64,000 nucleotides of DNA from Ferrimonas lipolytica (GCF_012295575.1 NZ_CP051180.1:2542001-2606000); one strand, 5' to 3'. Shown: positions 1 through 8,394, numbered from the stretch's first letter. Notes: a model not told the origin generated them from the letters alone. Translations and numbers: made by a program.

Positions 1-1205
1 CACGGGAGTTAGCCGCACAGGTAGAAGAGAATGTTAACGCTTACGCCAAGAACACGCCGCTGCGCTCTGCAGTGGTATTTGGTGGTGTAAAGATCAACCC
101 GCAGCTGCAAAAATTGCGCAGCGGTGTGGATGTATTGGTCGCAACTCCAGGTCGCCTTCTCGACTTGTACCAACAAAATGCTATTCGTTTTGATCAGCTG
201 GAAGTGCTGGTACTGGACGAAGCGGACCGTATGCTCGATATGGGCTTTATCCGCGACATCAAGAAGATCATTAACTTGTTGCCTGCAAAGCGTCAGAACC
301 TTCTGTTCTCCGCCACCTTCTCCGACGAGATCCGCGAGCTAGCCAAAGGCTTAGTAAACAATCCGGTTGAGATCTCAGTGACGCCACGTAACGCCACAGC
401 CAAAAGCGTCGAGCAGATTGTCCACCCGGTGGATAAGAAGCGTAAGCCGCTTCTGCTGGCACAGCTGATTGGCGAAAATAACTGGCAACAGGTGTTGGTG
501 TTTACCCGTACCAAGCACGGTGCTAATAAGTTAACCAAGTACCTGCAAGAGTTCAGCATTACCGCTGCCGCTATCCACGGCAATAAAAGCCAAGGTGCTC
601 GTACTCGCGCTCTGGCTGAGTTCAAATCCGGTGATGTACGTGCCTTGGTTGCTACCGATATCGCCGCCCGTGGCCTCGATATCGACCAACTGCCACAAGT
701 CGTAAACTACGAGCTACCACAGGTGGCAGAAGACTATGTACACCGCATTGGCCGAACTGGCCGTGCTGGTGCAACCGGTCATGCTATCTCACTGGTGTGT
801 GCCGACGAGTGGGAGCAAATGGTTGCCATTGAACAGCTGACTCAAAAGCACCTAGAGCGTGAAATGGTGGCTGGATTTGAACCACAAAACCCGTTGGATG
901 ACTCTAAGCCGATTCGCCCGCTTAAGGCAAAGAAGCCGAAGAAACCAAAGAAGCCAGCTGGCAATGAACACAACAGCGATGGCACTGAGACCAAAGCTGC
1001 AGCACCACGCCGTCGCAAGCCACAAGCCAATCGAAATGGCCAAGGTGCTCACAGTGGCGATGCTAAACCGACTGGCGGTCAACGTCGTGGCGGTGGCGGT
1101 CAACGTACCGGTGCGAGCAGCGGTGGCGAAGGCCAACGTAATGGTAACCGCAACTCCGGCGGTCGCAGTCAGGGTAGCGGCAACCGCAGCCGTCGCAGCG
1201 ATTAA
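1..1205 (+). CDS. rhlE: DEAD-box RNA helicase, RhlE-like (5' end outside window)
   Basis: ATP-dependent RNA helicase of the DEAD-box family; RhlE-type enzymes remodel RNA during ribosome assembly and RNA decay in the cytoplasm. The frame is open from base 3, so the Q motif and Walker A region lie outside the window. Visible are TPGR (motif Ib), DEAD (II), SAT (III) and [10 protein letters not shown] (VI). After the helicase core comes a basic tail: a KPKKPKK stretch and then about 75 residues rich in Gly, Arg and Asn with RGG-like pieces. This tail is typical of RhlE and argues against DbpA, which has a folded RNA-binding domain. SrmB cannot be fully excluded. The gene ends just before a strong hairpin terminator. 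Confidence 0.88.
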   Translation, partial: RELAAQVEENVNAYAKNTPLRSAVVFGGVKINPQLQKLRSGVDVLVATPGRLLDLYQQNAIRFDQLEVLVLDEADRMLDMGFIRDIKKIINLLPAKRQNLLFSATFSDEIRELAKGLVNNPVEISVTPRNATAKSVEQIVHPVDKKRKPLLLAQLIGENNWQQVLVFTRTKHGANKLTKYLQEFSITAAAIHGNKSQGARTRALAEFKSGDVRALVATDIAARGLDIDQLPQVVNYELPQVAEDYVHRIGRTGRAGATGHAISLVCADEWEQMVAIEQLTQKHLEREMVAGFEPQNPLDDSKPIRPLKAKKPKKPKKPAGNEHNSDGTETKAAAPRRRKPQANRNGQGAHSGDAKPTGGQRRGGGGQRTGASSGGEGQRNGNRNSGGRSQGSGNRSRRSD

Positions 1206-1235
1206 GCGACAACGTTCGCGTTGATTATCCGATAC

Positions 1236-1263
1236 AAACAGGGCGCCTAACGGCGCCCTGTTT
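1236..1263. terminator. Bidirectional intrinsic terminator between rhlE and the GNAT gene
   Basis: A 12-bp perfect stem (AAACAGGGCGCC paired with GGCGCCCTGTTT) closes a TAAC loop and is flanked by A and T runs on both sides. It lies between two convergent genes and can serve both. Confidence 0.85.
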
Positions 1264-1296
1264 CATTATTGTAAAGCGACTTTGCAAGTGCGGATG

Positions 1297-1809
1297 TCAG
1301 CCACCCATATTTAAGCAGTACAGATCACAATCCACGTCGCCTTCAAAGCCTTTTTCTATCAGTTCAAAGCCATGCTTTAGCAGCAACCGAATCGACGCCT
1401 GATTACATGGGTCAACCGTTGCCCGCAGCTGGCTTAGTCGCAAATGATGCTGCGACCAGACAATCATGCCTTGCAGTAGTTCGCTACCTAGCCCTTTACC
1501 CCAGTGTTCACGACCAAAGCCATAGATAATCTCTTCGCCACCTTCATCTGGACGTGAGATCCCAGCCCAGCCAATCAAGCGGCCACTATCATTGTCTAAC
1601 AACGCCCCAGTACCATAACCATGAGCGACCACGTTACGGCGTGAGTTGATAATCCACTGCTCGGTTTGCGCTTGAGTAAGGGGGTTGCCATCGCCGACGT
1701 AGGTCATCACTTCAGCATCGGCACATAACGTAGACAGCTCATCGAGATCGGTTAACTCAAACTGGCGAAAGCACAGCCTTGAGGTAGTAAAAAAATTATT
1801 TTTCAACAT
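1297..1809 (-). CDS. GNAT family N-acetyltransferase (RimJ/RimL-like)
   Basis: A 170-residue acetyl-CoA-dependent N-acetyltransferase. The start TSRLCFRQFELTDLDEL is the usual first strand and helix of RimJ/RimL-type GNATs. The acetyl-CoA pyrophosphate-binding loop is seen as GKGLGSELLQG near residue 104, preceded by IIYGFGREHWG. The C-terminus has the ATVDPCNQASIRLLLKHGF pattern (conserved Asn plus Ser in the final helix). Substrates in this family include ribosomal proteins, tRNA-linked groups and small amines, and nothing here fixes which. It is a single gene, converging on rhlE. Confidence 0.8.
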   Translation of the reverse strand: MLKNNFFTTSRLCFRQFELTDLDELSTLCADAEVMTYVGDGNPLTQAQTEQWIINSRRNVVAHGYGTGALLDNDSGRLIGWAGISRPDEGGEEIIYGFGREHWGKGLGSELLQGMIVWSQHHLRLSQLRATVDPCNQASIRLLLKHGFELIEKGFEGDVDCDLYCLNMGG

Positions 1810-1826
1810 CCTGTTCCTACAACAAA

Positions 1827-1840
1827 TTGACCTATATCAA
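1827..1840 (-). promoter_or_regulatory. FNR/CRP-family-like site upstream of the GNAT gene
   Basis: TTGACCTATATCAA matches the FNR consensus TTGATNNNNATCAA at 9 of 10 fixed positions. It ends 18 bases before the ATG. A separate 6-bp inverted repeat, ACCTAT-ATCA-ATAGGT, overlaps it. Its closeness to the start codon would suit repression more than activation. Single-site matches of this size can occur by chance. Confidence 0.3.
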
Positions 1841-2010
1841 TAGGTAATTTAGACAGCCTAATAGTTTGTTTAGTTAGCAATAGCGCGGCTACTTTAACTG
1901 CCTTTAGCCCTAATGAGAACCACCCTGTAATCAGAGCAATTAGCCGCTTGGATCCCGATCAAAGGTAACCGTTGAAAACCATGCCGCAGTTCTGTGCAAG
2001 CAGATACCAA

Positions 2011-2038
2011 AATGGCCACCTAGAGTTAGGTGGCCATT
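2011..2038 (-). terminator. Intrinsic terminator of the assT-barrel operon
   Basis: A perfect 12-bp stem (AATGGCCACCTA with TAGGTGGCCATT) and a 4-base loop lie about 20 bases after the stop codon of the minus-strand barrel gene. On that strand the stem is followed by a short T-rich stretch. Confidence 0.75.
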
Positions 2039-2059
2039 GTTAGCGAGGCAAGAGAGCCG

Positions 2060-2800
2060 TTAGATTTTGTAGGTAAAGTTCAAAAACAGCGAGGTACCAT
2101 CGTATTTGTAGCCACCAAACGACTTGAAGTGGTGCCATTGCAGGTGGCCAACAAAATCCTTGGTGAAGGCGTAGTTGCTCATCAGCATGTAATGATAACC
2201 GTGCTCTTTCCAACCAATCGCATCTTGAAGCCGTTCATTACGAAAATTAACGTTTTCAAACATCAGCATCTGGCTGAACTTGTTGGTCCAAGCGTAGCTT
2301 GCAGTGGTGCGACCAAACAGGTGAATACTGTCAGCGTCATCCTGTGGCGAGTGACCAAAGTAGTACTCCGGTGCCAGCGACATTCTGAACGCCACATCAC
2401 CAAACTTCTTGGCGTACGAAAAACCGGTTCTTAGATGGTTATCGGCGATTTTGGTGTTCGATACCGTCTGGTGATCAATCCATACCGAGAAGTTAGAATC
2501 GTCCAAATCGTACAGCGTGGTAGAGAAGGTCTTAAAGGTTGCGATCTCTAAGCCATTCGGACTCTCCTTGGTACTGCCAATGTTTTCGATTAACCCTCGC
2601 GCCATGCTCGACCCCCAGTCGGTCTTCGCACGAAACTCAGCGGTAATTACGGTTTCATCGCCTTGGTTTGATGCCTCTGAATCGGTGCCTACTTCAAACC
2701 AATAACCAACACCAACTTGAAAGTTGCTTTTTAAAATCTCAGCCTGCGCCGGAGCAACTGCAGCGGCGACTATCGCGCCAGCTAAAAGTAATTTCTTCAT
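2060..2800 (-). CDS. Putative outer-membrane beta-barrel protein (porin-like)
   Basis: This 246-residue protein has a clear Sec signal peptide (MKKLLLAGAIVAAAVAPAQA, cut before EIL). The mature chain is made of alternating polar and aromatic strands such as FQVGVGYWFEVG and AFRMSLAPEYYFG. It ends in LFLNFTYKI, a C-terminal strand with the alternating aromatic pattern recognised by the BAM machinery. The size fits a small channel of 10 to 12 strands, like KdgM- or Tsx-type porins, but I recognise no family signature. It lies 8 bases after assT and ahead of the shared terminator, so it is probably co-transcribed. By inference it could admit aryl sulfates or phenolic acceptors to the periplasm. 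Confidence 0.6.
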   Translation of the reverse strand: MKKLLLAGAIVAAAVAPAQAEILKSNFQVGVGYWFEVGTDSEASNQGDETVITAEFRAKTDWGSSMARGLIENIGSTKESPNGLEIATFKTFSTTLYDLDDSNFSVWIDHQTVSNTKIADNHLRTGFSYAKKFGDVAFRMSLAPEYYFGHSPQDDADSIHLFGRTTASYAWTNKFSQMLMFENVNFRNERLQDAIGWKEHGYHYMLMSNYAFTKDFVGHLQWHHFKSFGGYKYDGTSLFLNFTYKI

Positions 2801-2808
2801 GATCAGAC

Positions 2809-4566
2809 CTACAGCAGTTCAGGATTGATGATGGTGGCGCGGTAAGGAGCATTACCTGGCAATGGCGAGATAACTTCCAGCTCTAAGCCCACTTCATCGC
2901 TGTTGTATTTAACTTCGTTAATTACGCCACGAGTCAATTGAGTGCGATCTTGTAGGTAGGTGTTCGCGCTGTAGATAAACATGCTGTTGGTATCTTGCTG
3001 GTAACTTACGTTAGAGGTGATTGCTGAGTACCAATCGTAACCGCGATCTTTACCGTATTCCCAAACTTGCTCAACGGTCATGTCTTTCTCGTTCACCTTG
3101 TATTCGACGGCACGAGAGTACTTCATGGTTGGCATTGCTGGCTGTTCGTAGTGACGGCCATCGCCGTTATCAAATACGGTTAAGCCCTTTGTTTCACCGC
3201 CGTTGTATACCTTGCCGGTCAGCCAAGCTGTGTGCTGGGTGTAGGTAAAGTCGAAGTCACCTTCACACAACCCTTTCTCAGAACAGCTAATCTCTTTGCC
3301 TTTACTGTTTACTGGGGTCAGTACTTTACTTGCTAAATCACCTTTCCAACCGGCAGACGGAGACAGGATCCATTTCACTACTTTGTTACGGCCAATCTTC
3401 ACTACACCTTGGTGACGAAGGGACAAGATGATGGAATCGTCAGAGTTATCATGTTCAACCGAGTTAACGTGCGCCCAATTACGACCAGCACCGACACCAG
3501 GAATGTCAGTAAATGGAGCGTCGGATTCAATCTCAATGGTTTCACCGGTGTGCTCGTTATCAACGTTCAGACAAACTGCGCCCGCATCCAGTGCAATCAA
3601 CAGGTCATCGCGCATATTGTCAAGGATCTCGTTCAAATCCCACACATCAACTAGCTTACCGTCTTCATCCATCTCTAAGATGTGGTCACGTACGGTGTGG
3701 ACGCGCTTGCCGTCAGCACGCAGATAATCCGCTTTAGCAGCCCGCAGCAGGTAGTGGCCGTTATCCATTTCCATTACATCGTGTGAGAAATCAAGGTAAC
3801 CACGAGGTAAATCCCAGTCCCAAACCATCTTGCCGAACATATCCATCCGGAACAGCTGTTGGCCTTTCCCCCACAACAGGTCGCCGTTTGGCAGCTGATG
3901 GAAGCCCATCATGATGCCGCGCTTAGTGATATCACGGTAATCTTCGAAATGAGAGGTGTCTAATGTCCAGCGAACTTCACCAGTCGTATCGGTCACAAAG
4001 ATGTTGTTCTTACCAGACCAGTTTTGCGAACCCATGTTGCCTTTCCAAGCCAGTGCAGCGTCATCTGGGGTCTCAAAGATGTGGTTTACCATGTACAAGC
4101 GATCTTTGTACTTACTGTCTACTTTAACTGGCTTGATGACTGGGGCATTGGTTTTCATGCCATCTTTTGGAGTAGAACTAACACGAGGAGCAGTGTAGAT
4201 CTTGTAGTCTTCGGTAATTTGCTTGCCTTCTTTAACGTAGCTTACGGTCACGGTGTTGTTGTAATCGGCATACAAACCAAATACAGGAATACCGTTGTGA
4301 GTCAGAATCTTATCTTTTTCTACGTTGTAGGTAATATCGATACCGTCTTTGCCTTTACCTTGAACGGTAACCTTAGCCCCTTCGATTTTGTAGCCGCCCA
4401 AATCGATAATTGCGGTTTGTGGAGCCAGTCCATAGGCATCAACGAAGACTGTACCTAATTGGCCTTGCGCCTTTGGTTTTTGTGATGGGTCAAAGGCTTT
4501 TGCTGCATAAGCCGTAGTGGAAATCATAGTGGCAAGAACTGCGACACTTAAGATGCTCTTTTTCAT
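2809..4566 (-). CDS. assT: Periplasmic aryl-sulfate sulfotransferase (PAPS-independent)
   Basis: Moves a sulfuryl group from a phenolic sulfate donor to a phenolic acceptor in the periplasm, without PAPS. There are 585 residues including a signal peptide (cleavage near AYA-AKA at 22). An N-terminal beta domain spans about residues 30-130, then the six-bladed propeller. Residues that match the E. coli AssT active site in position and spacing are His262 (SHDV), His366 (WAHVNS), Arg384 (LRH) and His445 (TQH); the last is the family's sulfo-histidine nucleophile. Cys428 and Cys434 form a C-x5-C pair just before it, as in the enterobacterial enzyme whose disulfide DsbL makes. Cys332 is an extra, presumably unpaired cysteine. 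The Shine-Dalgarno lies in a hairpin (4567-4608). dsbL and dsbI lie about 1.4 kb away on the other strand. Confidence 0.93.
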   Translation of the reverse strand: MKKSILSVAVLATMISTTAYAAKAFDPSQKPKAQGQLGTVFVDAYGLAPQTAIIDLGGYKIEGAKVTVQGKGKDGIDITYNVEKDKILTHNGIPVFGLYADYNNTVTVSYVKEGKQITEDYKIYTAPRVSSTPKDGMKTNAPVIKPVKVDSKYKDRLYMVNHIFETPDDAALAWKGNMGSQNWSGKNNIFVTDTTGEVRWTLDTSHFEDYRDITKRGIMMGFHQLPNGDLLWGKGQQLFRMDMFGKMVWDWDLPRGYLDFSHDVMEMDNGHYLLRAAKADYLRADGKRVHTVRDHILEMDEDGKLVDVWDLNEILDNMRDDLLIALDAGAVCLNVDNEHTGETIEIESDAPFTDIPGVGAGRNWAHVNSVEHDNSDDSIILSLRHQGVVKIGRNKVVKWILSPSAGWKGDLASKVLTPVNSKGKEISCSEKGLCEGDFDFTYTQHTAWLTGKVYNGGETKGLTVFDNGDGRHYEQPAMPTMKYSRAVEYKVNEKDMTVEQVWEYGKDRGYDWYSAITSNVSYQQDTNSMFIYSANTYLQDRTQLTRGVINEVKYNSDEVGLELEVISPLPGNAPYRATIINPELL

Positions 4567-4608
4567 AATATAACTCCGTGTTCAGAAACTAGATGACGGA
4601 GTTATATT
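4567..4608 (-). promoter_or_regulatory. Leader hairpin enclosing the assT ribosome-binding site
   Basis: AATATAACTCCGT at 4567-4579 and ACGGAGTTATATT at 4596-4608 form a perfect 13-bp inverted repeat with a 16-base spacer. In the assT transcript (minus strand) the downstream arm carries the only Shine-Dalgarno (GGAG) and ends directly against the ATG at 4566. A folded leader would hide the ribosome site completely. The same palindrome could instead be a protein operator at DNA level. Confidence 0.6.
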
Positions 4609-4949
4609 CGGTGTTATTGAGTAAGGTTATCATGACTTTTTTCACCAAAGAGATGGAAACAAATCCGCAAACATTAAAAATAATTAAGTCAAAATCTAAC
4701 ATTAAAAAAATTTAAGGTGTAGAACACAAAATAAACACATTGCAGAGTAAAAAATTTCACATAGAAATCTGGTTTAAAACTTAATGACTATTGCTAGCCA
4801 TAATTAATCTCATAATGGCTAATTAATGCAATAAGGTTATATTTTCCAACAAAAAGCGCCACATAATTATGTGGCGCTAAATATTTACAATAAAAAATTT
4901 GGGTGATTACCGCTGCTATTTCTACTTATCGCGTTAATCATCACTATAT
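4609..4949. other. AT-rich gap between tetR-like gene and assT
   Basis: Very AT-rich and without a credible gene. It should hold the assT promoter, but no clear -35/-10 pair stands out. It also contains the terminator of the TetR-type gene at 4855-4878. Confidence 0.5.
4855..4878 (-). terminator. Intrinsic terminator of the TetR-type gene
   Basis: A 24-bp perfect palindrome (AGCGCCACAT, loop AATT, ATGTGGCGCT) is followed on the minus strand by TTTTTG. It lies about 70 bases after the regulator's stop codon and separates it from assT. Confidence 0.8.
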
Positions 4950-5666
4950 TTAATAAGATAGAAGCTTCATCTCTTCGATATAATCGGTATCGGCCACAAT
5001 CCTTGGGGCTAAGGAATGGCAGTACTCCTCAACGTTACTGATACTAATCTCATCAGTAATGTTCCAGTTGAGGGTTTGAAGAATGTCTGCTTCAAACTTC
5101 ATCATGTCTAAGCTGTCTTCACAGCCAAACATATTGATGTTCTTGTTATCATAATTGAGCGTAAATCCGCGCTCGTAGTTCTTCATGGTCTGAATACAAC
5201 GCCTAATTTCGTCCTCAGTAGCATCGACATAGCCCCGCTCAATCATGCACCGAATTGACGCCAAATTTATCGATTTTAACTTCTTATAAATCAGCGAGGT
5301 ATCATGAATATATTGATGCGAGGCGCAATCCATCAAGCCATGAATTGATACAAAATACTGGATGTCATTATCGACTCTAGAGTATTGATTCTTTAACGTA
5401 GTCAAATAGATCTGAGCTAGCAACTTTTCCTTTGGATTCAATGCACTAGTAAAGCAATCCTTCTGCCCATTGATGCCCCATCGAATCAGGTTACGGTTGA
5501 ATAACAGTACGTAAAAATCATTCACCGATGAGAAGTTTTTATAAACTGTTCCTTTTGCTAAGCCGGTACCCTTTACTACCGAATTCAAGGTACAGGAAAA
5601 CAACTTCCCTGAATCATATAACTCATCTAAGCATGTAAATATTGATAAAAGGCTGTCCCTGTCCAA
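4950..5666 (-). CDS. TetR/AcrR-like transcriptional regulator
   Basis: A 238-residue probable DNA-binding regulator. The helix-turn-helix lies at about residues 25-55: LNSVVKGTGLAKGTVYKNFS, close to the TetR pattern of GxAKGTxYxxFxxK. The C-terminal ligand part matches nothing I know and is longer than in most TetR proteins. The first usable start is TTG at 5666, with GAGAG about nine bases upstream; no ATG precedes the HTH. Lying between assT and the divergent dsbLI genes, it most likely controls them in response to a phenolic or sulfated compound. That role is inference from position only. Confidence 0.7.
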   Translation of the reverse strand: MDRDSLLSIFTCLDELYDSGKLFSCTLNSVVKGTGLAKGTVYKNFSSVNDFYVLLFNRNLIRWGINGQKDCFTSALNPKEKLLAQIYLTTLKNQYSRVDNDIQYFVSIHGLMDCASHQYIHDTSLIYKKLKSINLASIRCMIERGYVDATEDEIRRCIQTMKNYERGFTLNYDNKNINMFGCEDSLDMMKFEADILQTLNWNITDEISISNVEEYCHSLAPRIVADTDYIEEMKLLSY

Positions 5667-6026
5667 AGTAATTCTCTCTTCTACTTACAATATAAGCACT
5701 TTAACGATATGGGCCTTTTCTTTGTGCGTTACAGTGCAAGGAAAATAACATTCAAGCCAATGGAATAAGCAATACACCAACCCGATCACAGCAATGGTAA
5801 ATTTGTGACACCAAACAACATTAACCAACCAGAATGTGAAACCACTTACTCTCACCTGGGAGCCACTAAAATTATAGATGGAAAAAATTCCATCACTGGT
5901 GTGAGTACCTTTACAAAATCGGTTCTGCTAAATAATTTCTATTTTTAGTGTGATTCAACTCATAATAAACTACGGTTGACGCCGCTAAATTATATAGCAA
6001 GTGAAATAACCAACAATGGATTTACC
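5667..6026. other. Divergent control region between tetR-like gene and dsbL
   Basis: 360 bases with no gene. AT-rich, with one distinct inverted repeat at 5877-5894 (separate entry). The dsbL promoter must lie to the right of it, but no strong hexamers are evident. Confidence 0.5.
5877..5894. promoter_or_regulatory. Candidate operator, inverted repeat upstream of dsbL
   Basis: GATGGAA-AAAA-TTCCATC is a perfect 7-bp inverted repeat in the divergent region, about 130 bases before the dsbL ATG and 210 before the TetR-type gene. Size and symmetry suit a TetR-family operator. Its link to the adjacent regulator is inferred. Confidence 0.4.
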
Positions 6027-6629
6027 ATGAAAAAAATAATTGCTGCTATCTCTTTAGCCATCTCTTTCGGTGCTACCGCTTATGATCAAGGAAAACATTA
6101 TATCGACCTAAAAGATAAAGGTTTTAATGCACCGAACCAAGTAGTTAAAGTTTATTCTACTAACTGCCCATTCTGTTACAAATATGAAAAATCTGTTATT
6201 CCTAACTACGAAAAAAACCTGCCTGATGGTATTAACTACGATGCGTACCACATTACCACTAAACCACCATTTGGTTTAGAAAAAGCTACTGCAGTTGCCG
6301 TTGGTAAAGTACTGGGTGAGAAACAATACAAAACCGTAAAAATGGCTTACTACAAACAGCTCCACGATTTAAAGAAGAAGTTCACTTCAAGTGAAGAAGC
6401 CACTCAGTTCGGCATCGACAAATTAGGCATCTCACAAGCAGAGTTCGATAAGCATGCCGCTTCCCCTGAAGTCGCTAAACTGCTGCTGAAGTGGGACCAA
6501 GGATTAGAGGTTGCCAAAGTTAAGGGCATTCCGGCCATCGTGGTGAACGGTAAATACCTGATCAACACCCAAAGCGTCACCAGTATGAAGATGCTAGATG
6601 AATTGACCGCTGAGCTGCTGGCTAAGTAA
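6027..6629 (+). CDS. dsbL: Periplasmic thiol oxidase DsbL (DsbA family)
   Basis: Thioredoxin-fold oxidase that inserts disulfides into periplasmic proteins. A longer frame opens at a TTG (5976), but the ATG at 6027 begins a textbook signal peptide (cut after Ala18) and has GGA seven bases upstream, so I use it; this gives 200 residues. The active site is Cys47-Pro-Phe-Cys50. CPFC is the motif of DsbL in uropathogenic E. coli and Salmonella, unlike CPHC of DsbA. The cis-Pro loop is seen as GIPAIVVNG near the C-terminus. In enterobacteria DsbL serves AssT in particular, which fits the neighbouring assT. It runs directly into dsbI, with a 10-base gap. Confidence 0.9.
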   Translation: MKKIIAAISLAISFGATAYDQGKHYIDLKDKGFNAPNQVVKVYSTNCPFCYKYEKSVIPNYEKNLPDGINYDAYHITTKPPFGLEKATAVAVGKVLGEKQYKTVKMAYYKQLHDLKKKFTSSEEATQFGIDKLGISQAEFDKHAASPEVAKLLLKWDQGLEVAKVKGIPAIVVNGKYLINTQSVTSMKMLDELTAELLAK

Positions 6630-6639
6630 GGAGAGCACT

Positions 6640-7251
6640 ATGACTGCAATTACCGCTGGCTTCGGAGACTTAAGAGCAGCTCCGGGCCAAACCCTAACGG
6701 CATGGCAGAATCAGCGCTGGCTGTGGCTGTTAATGAGTGGCGCGGCACTATTTCTCATTTTATCTGCCATGGGTTATTTCCAATGGTTCCTTGAGATGGA
6801 CCCGTGCGAGATCTGTGTATACATCCGCTTTAGTCAGTGTTGTATCCTTTTTGCAGGCCTCATTATCGCAATTAAACCCTGCAATAACGTTCTCAAGATT
6901 GCTGGTATGGCATTAGCTTGGTACGGCGTTCTGCAAGGCATGGCATGGTCAATTGAATTAAACGCGTTGCACGACTCCTCCCACGCACTAGATGACGTAA
7001 TGGCAGCGGGCGGCGATCTGTTTGCAGCCGGTGGTGGCGGTGGTGCTTGTTCCACCGAACCGCACTTCCCACTGGGCCTACCACTGCACGAATGGCTGCC
7101 ATATGAGTTCCAGCCATCGGGGATCTGTGGTGAAGATGATTGGTCACTGTTAGGCCTGAATATGGCGCAATACTGCATCATCGCTTACAGCTTCTTTATC
7201 ATCGGTTTAGGCGCAGCGACCTTCGGTTGGCTACGCGGCTTCAAAAAGTAG
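6640..7251 (+). CDS. dsbI: Inner-membrane quinone-linked oxidase DsbI (DsbB family)
   Basis: Reoxidises DsbL and passes electrons to quinone. A 203-residue membrane protein with four hydrophobic segments (about 28-48, 66-80, 86-104 and 176-196). First periplasmic pair: Cys56-Glu-Ile-Cys59 just after helix 1, equal to the CVLC of DsbB. Second pair: Cys137 and Cys163, 26 residues apart, the same spacing as Cys104/Cys130 of DsbB. A glycine run (GGGGG) precedes Cys137. AAGGAG lies at a good distance before the ATG. It forms a two-gene operon with dsbL and ends at a strong terminator. Confidence 0.9.
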   Translation: MTAITAGFGDLRAAPGQTLTAWQNQRWLWLLMSGAALFLILSAMGYFQWFLEMDPCEICVYIRFSQCCILFAGLIIAIKPCNNVLKIAGMALAWYGVLQGMAWSIELNALHDSSHALDDVMAAGGDLFAAGGGGGACSTEPHFPLGLPLHEWLPYEFQPSGICGEDDWSLLGLNMAQYCIIAYSFFIIGLGAATFGWLRGFKK

Positions 7252-7280
7252 TGCAAGCCATAACAATTCCTGCTCGCTCA

Positions 7281-7305
7281 AGCACAGCCAGTGGCTGTGC
7301 TTTTT
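7281..7305 (+). terminator. Intrinsic terminator of dsbL-dsbI
   Basis: AGCACAGCC-AGT-GGCTGTGCT (9-bp stem) followed by TTTT, 30 bases after the dsbI stop codon. Confidence 0.88.
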
Positions 7306-7404
7306 AGGTTACTACTCGACCAAACACAGTAACAGTAGTAGTAGTACAAGTAAGCGGAAAATTAAGCTAGCTTTAGCAGACCGCCAGCCATACCTAGGAA
7401 GCTT

Positions 7405-8076
7405 ATGAAGGGCGCTGAAATTATCCCTGCCCCTTGGAATCTAAGCGGCACCGGCATTATCTTGTTGTATCACTTTAAGGCCGATTGGCTGCGGCAACAT
7501 CGCCTCGTTCCCACGTCGATGCGCGACCACTGCTGTGGTGGTTTAGGGGCGCTGATGTTGGTTAACTACCTCAACAGCGACTGTGGCGTAAAGCCTTATC
7601 AGGAGATGTTGTTTATCCCAGGTAAATTTCATTGGCCGGCACAACCGGCCTCGATTAAGCGCCACAGCATCACCGATATTGTGGTTTCAACCGAGCAAAG
7701 CGCAATCAGTGGTAATGCCAACTGGGCTATCCCTAAACGCTTAGCACAGTTTGCTTGGCAGCAGCACGAGCGCAACAGCCATATCTGCGTAACCGAACAG
7801 CAGCAACCATTAGTTGATATCAGTCTGAGCCACTACCCAATCCCTTTGCCGATGCACACCGCCTTGTTGCCAATGCCGTTAGCTCAGCCTCATGCTAGTC
7901 AATTATGGCTAACTGATTACGTCGGCCGTGGCTTTGCCTACCCAGCTAAGGTCAATCACTTTCACGCCCATTCAACTCAACTCGCGCCACTGAACAACCT
8001 CAACTGCATCGCTGCACTTTATGTTTCACCATTTAGGCTTGAATTCCCAACGGTCAAAAAAGTAGCTATACAATAA
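7405..8076 (+). CDS. Acetoacetate decarboxylase-like (ADC family) protein
   Basis: A 223-residue soluble protein with the ADC fold pattern. An opening IPAPWNLSGTGIILLY strand is followed by PYQEMLFIPGKF and then SGNANWAIPKRLAQF. The last corresponds to the GxxxxGxPK(K/R)LA segment carrying the catalytic, Schiff-base-forming lysine of acetoacetate decarboxylase. Many relatives do not decarboxylate acetoacetate and act on other 2- or 3-keto acids, so the substrate is open. AGGA precedes the ATG. It stands alone after the dsbI terminator, and a tie to the sulfotransferase module is not evident. Confidence 0.65.
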   Translation: MKGAEIIPAPWNLSGTGIILLYHFKADWLRQHRLVPTSMRDHCCGGLGALMLVNYLNSDCGVKPYQEMLFIPGKFHWPAQPASIKRHSITDIVVSTEQSAISGNANWAIPKRLAQFAWQQHERNSHICVTEQQQPLVDISLSHYPIPLPMHTALLPMPLAQPHASQLWLTDYVGRGFAYPAKVNHFHAHSTQLAPLNNLNCIAALYVSPFRLEFPTVKKVAIQ

Positions 8077-8248
8077 GAACTATCGCTACTTTAACTACTG
8101 CTGAAATATAAAAATGGAGATTGAATCATACTCATGAATAACCAAAACCAAACAACCACTAGCGACTGAATATATTAAACTTTCATTAGCGGTAACTATA
8201 TTCATTGGCGAAATGTCGACAGACAACAAATATACTTTAACGATTTTA

Positions 8249-8264
8249 CGTGACACCAATCACA
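8249..8264. promoter_or_regulatory. CRP-like binding site
   Basis: CGTGACACCAATCACA matches TGTGA-N6-TCACA at 9 of 10 positions, about 190 bases upstream of the first pilin-like gene. The distance implies a long leader or a role together with another factor. Confidence 0.45.
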
Positions 8265-8365
8265 TATTAAAGTTAGGAAAAACCATACATAACAGCTAAT
8301 AATTGACCAGTTCCAAACTAAACACGAAAAAATATCAACCGGTTAGTTATCAATGAAAAAACATC

Positions 8366-8394
8366 AACTAATGTTTAATATTTAAACATTAGTT
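8366..8394. promoter_or_regulatory. 13-bp perfect inverted repeat before the pilin-like gene
   Basis: AACTAATGTTTAA and TTAAACATTAGTT separated by TAT, ending 53 bases before the ATG at 8448. No T run follows on either side, so a terminator is unlikely. An operator or leader structure is the better reading. Confidence 0.5.

Noticed and set aside
859-1224. 121-codon ORF inside the rhlE tail
   Set aside because: Out-of-frame shadow of the repetitive Arg/Gly-rich coding tail.
4024-4458. 144-codon plus-strand ORF inside assT
   Set aside because: Antisense to a well-supported gene; no start signals.
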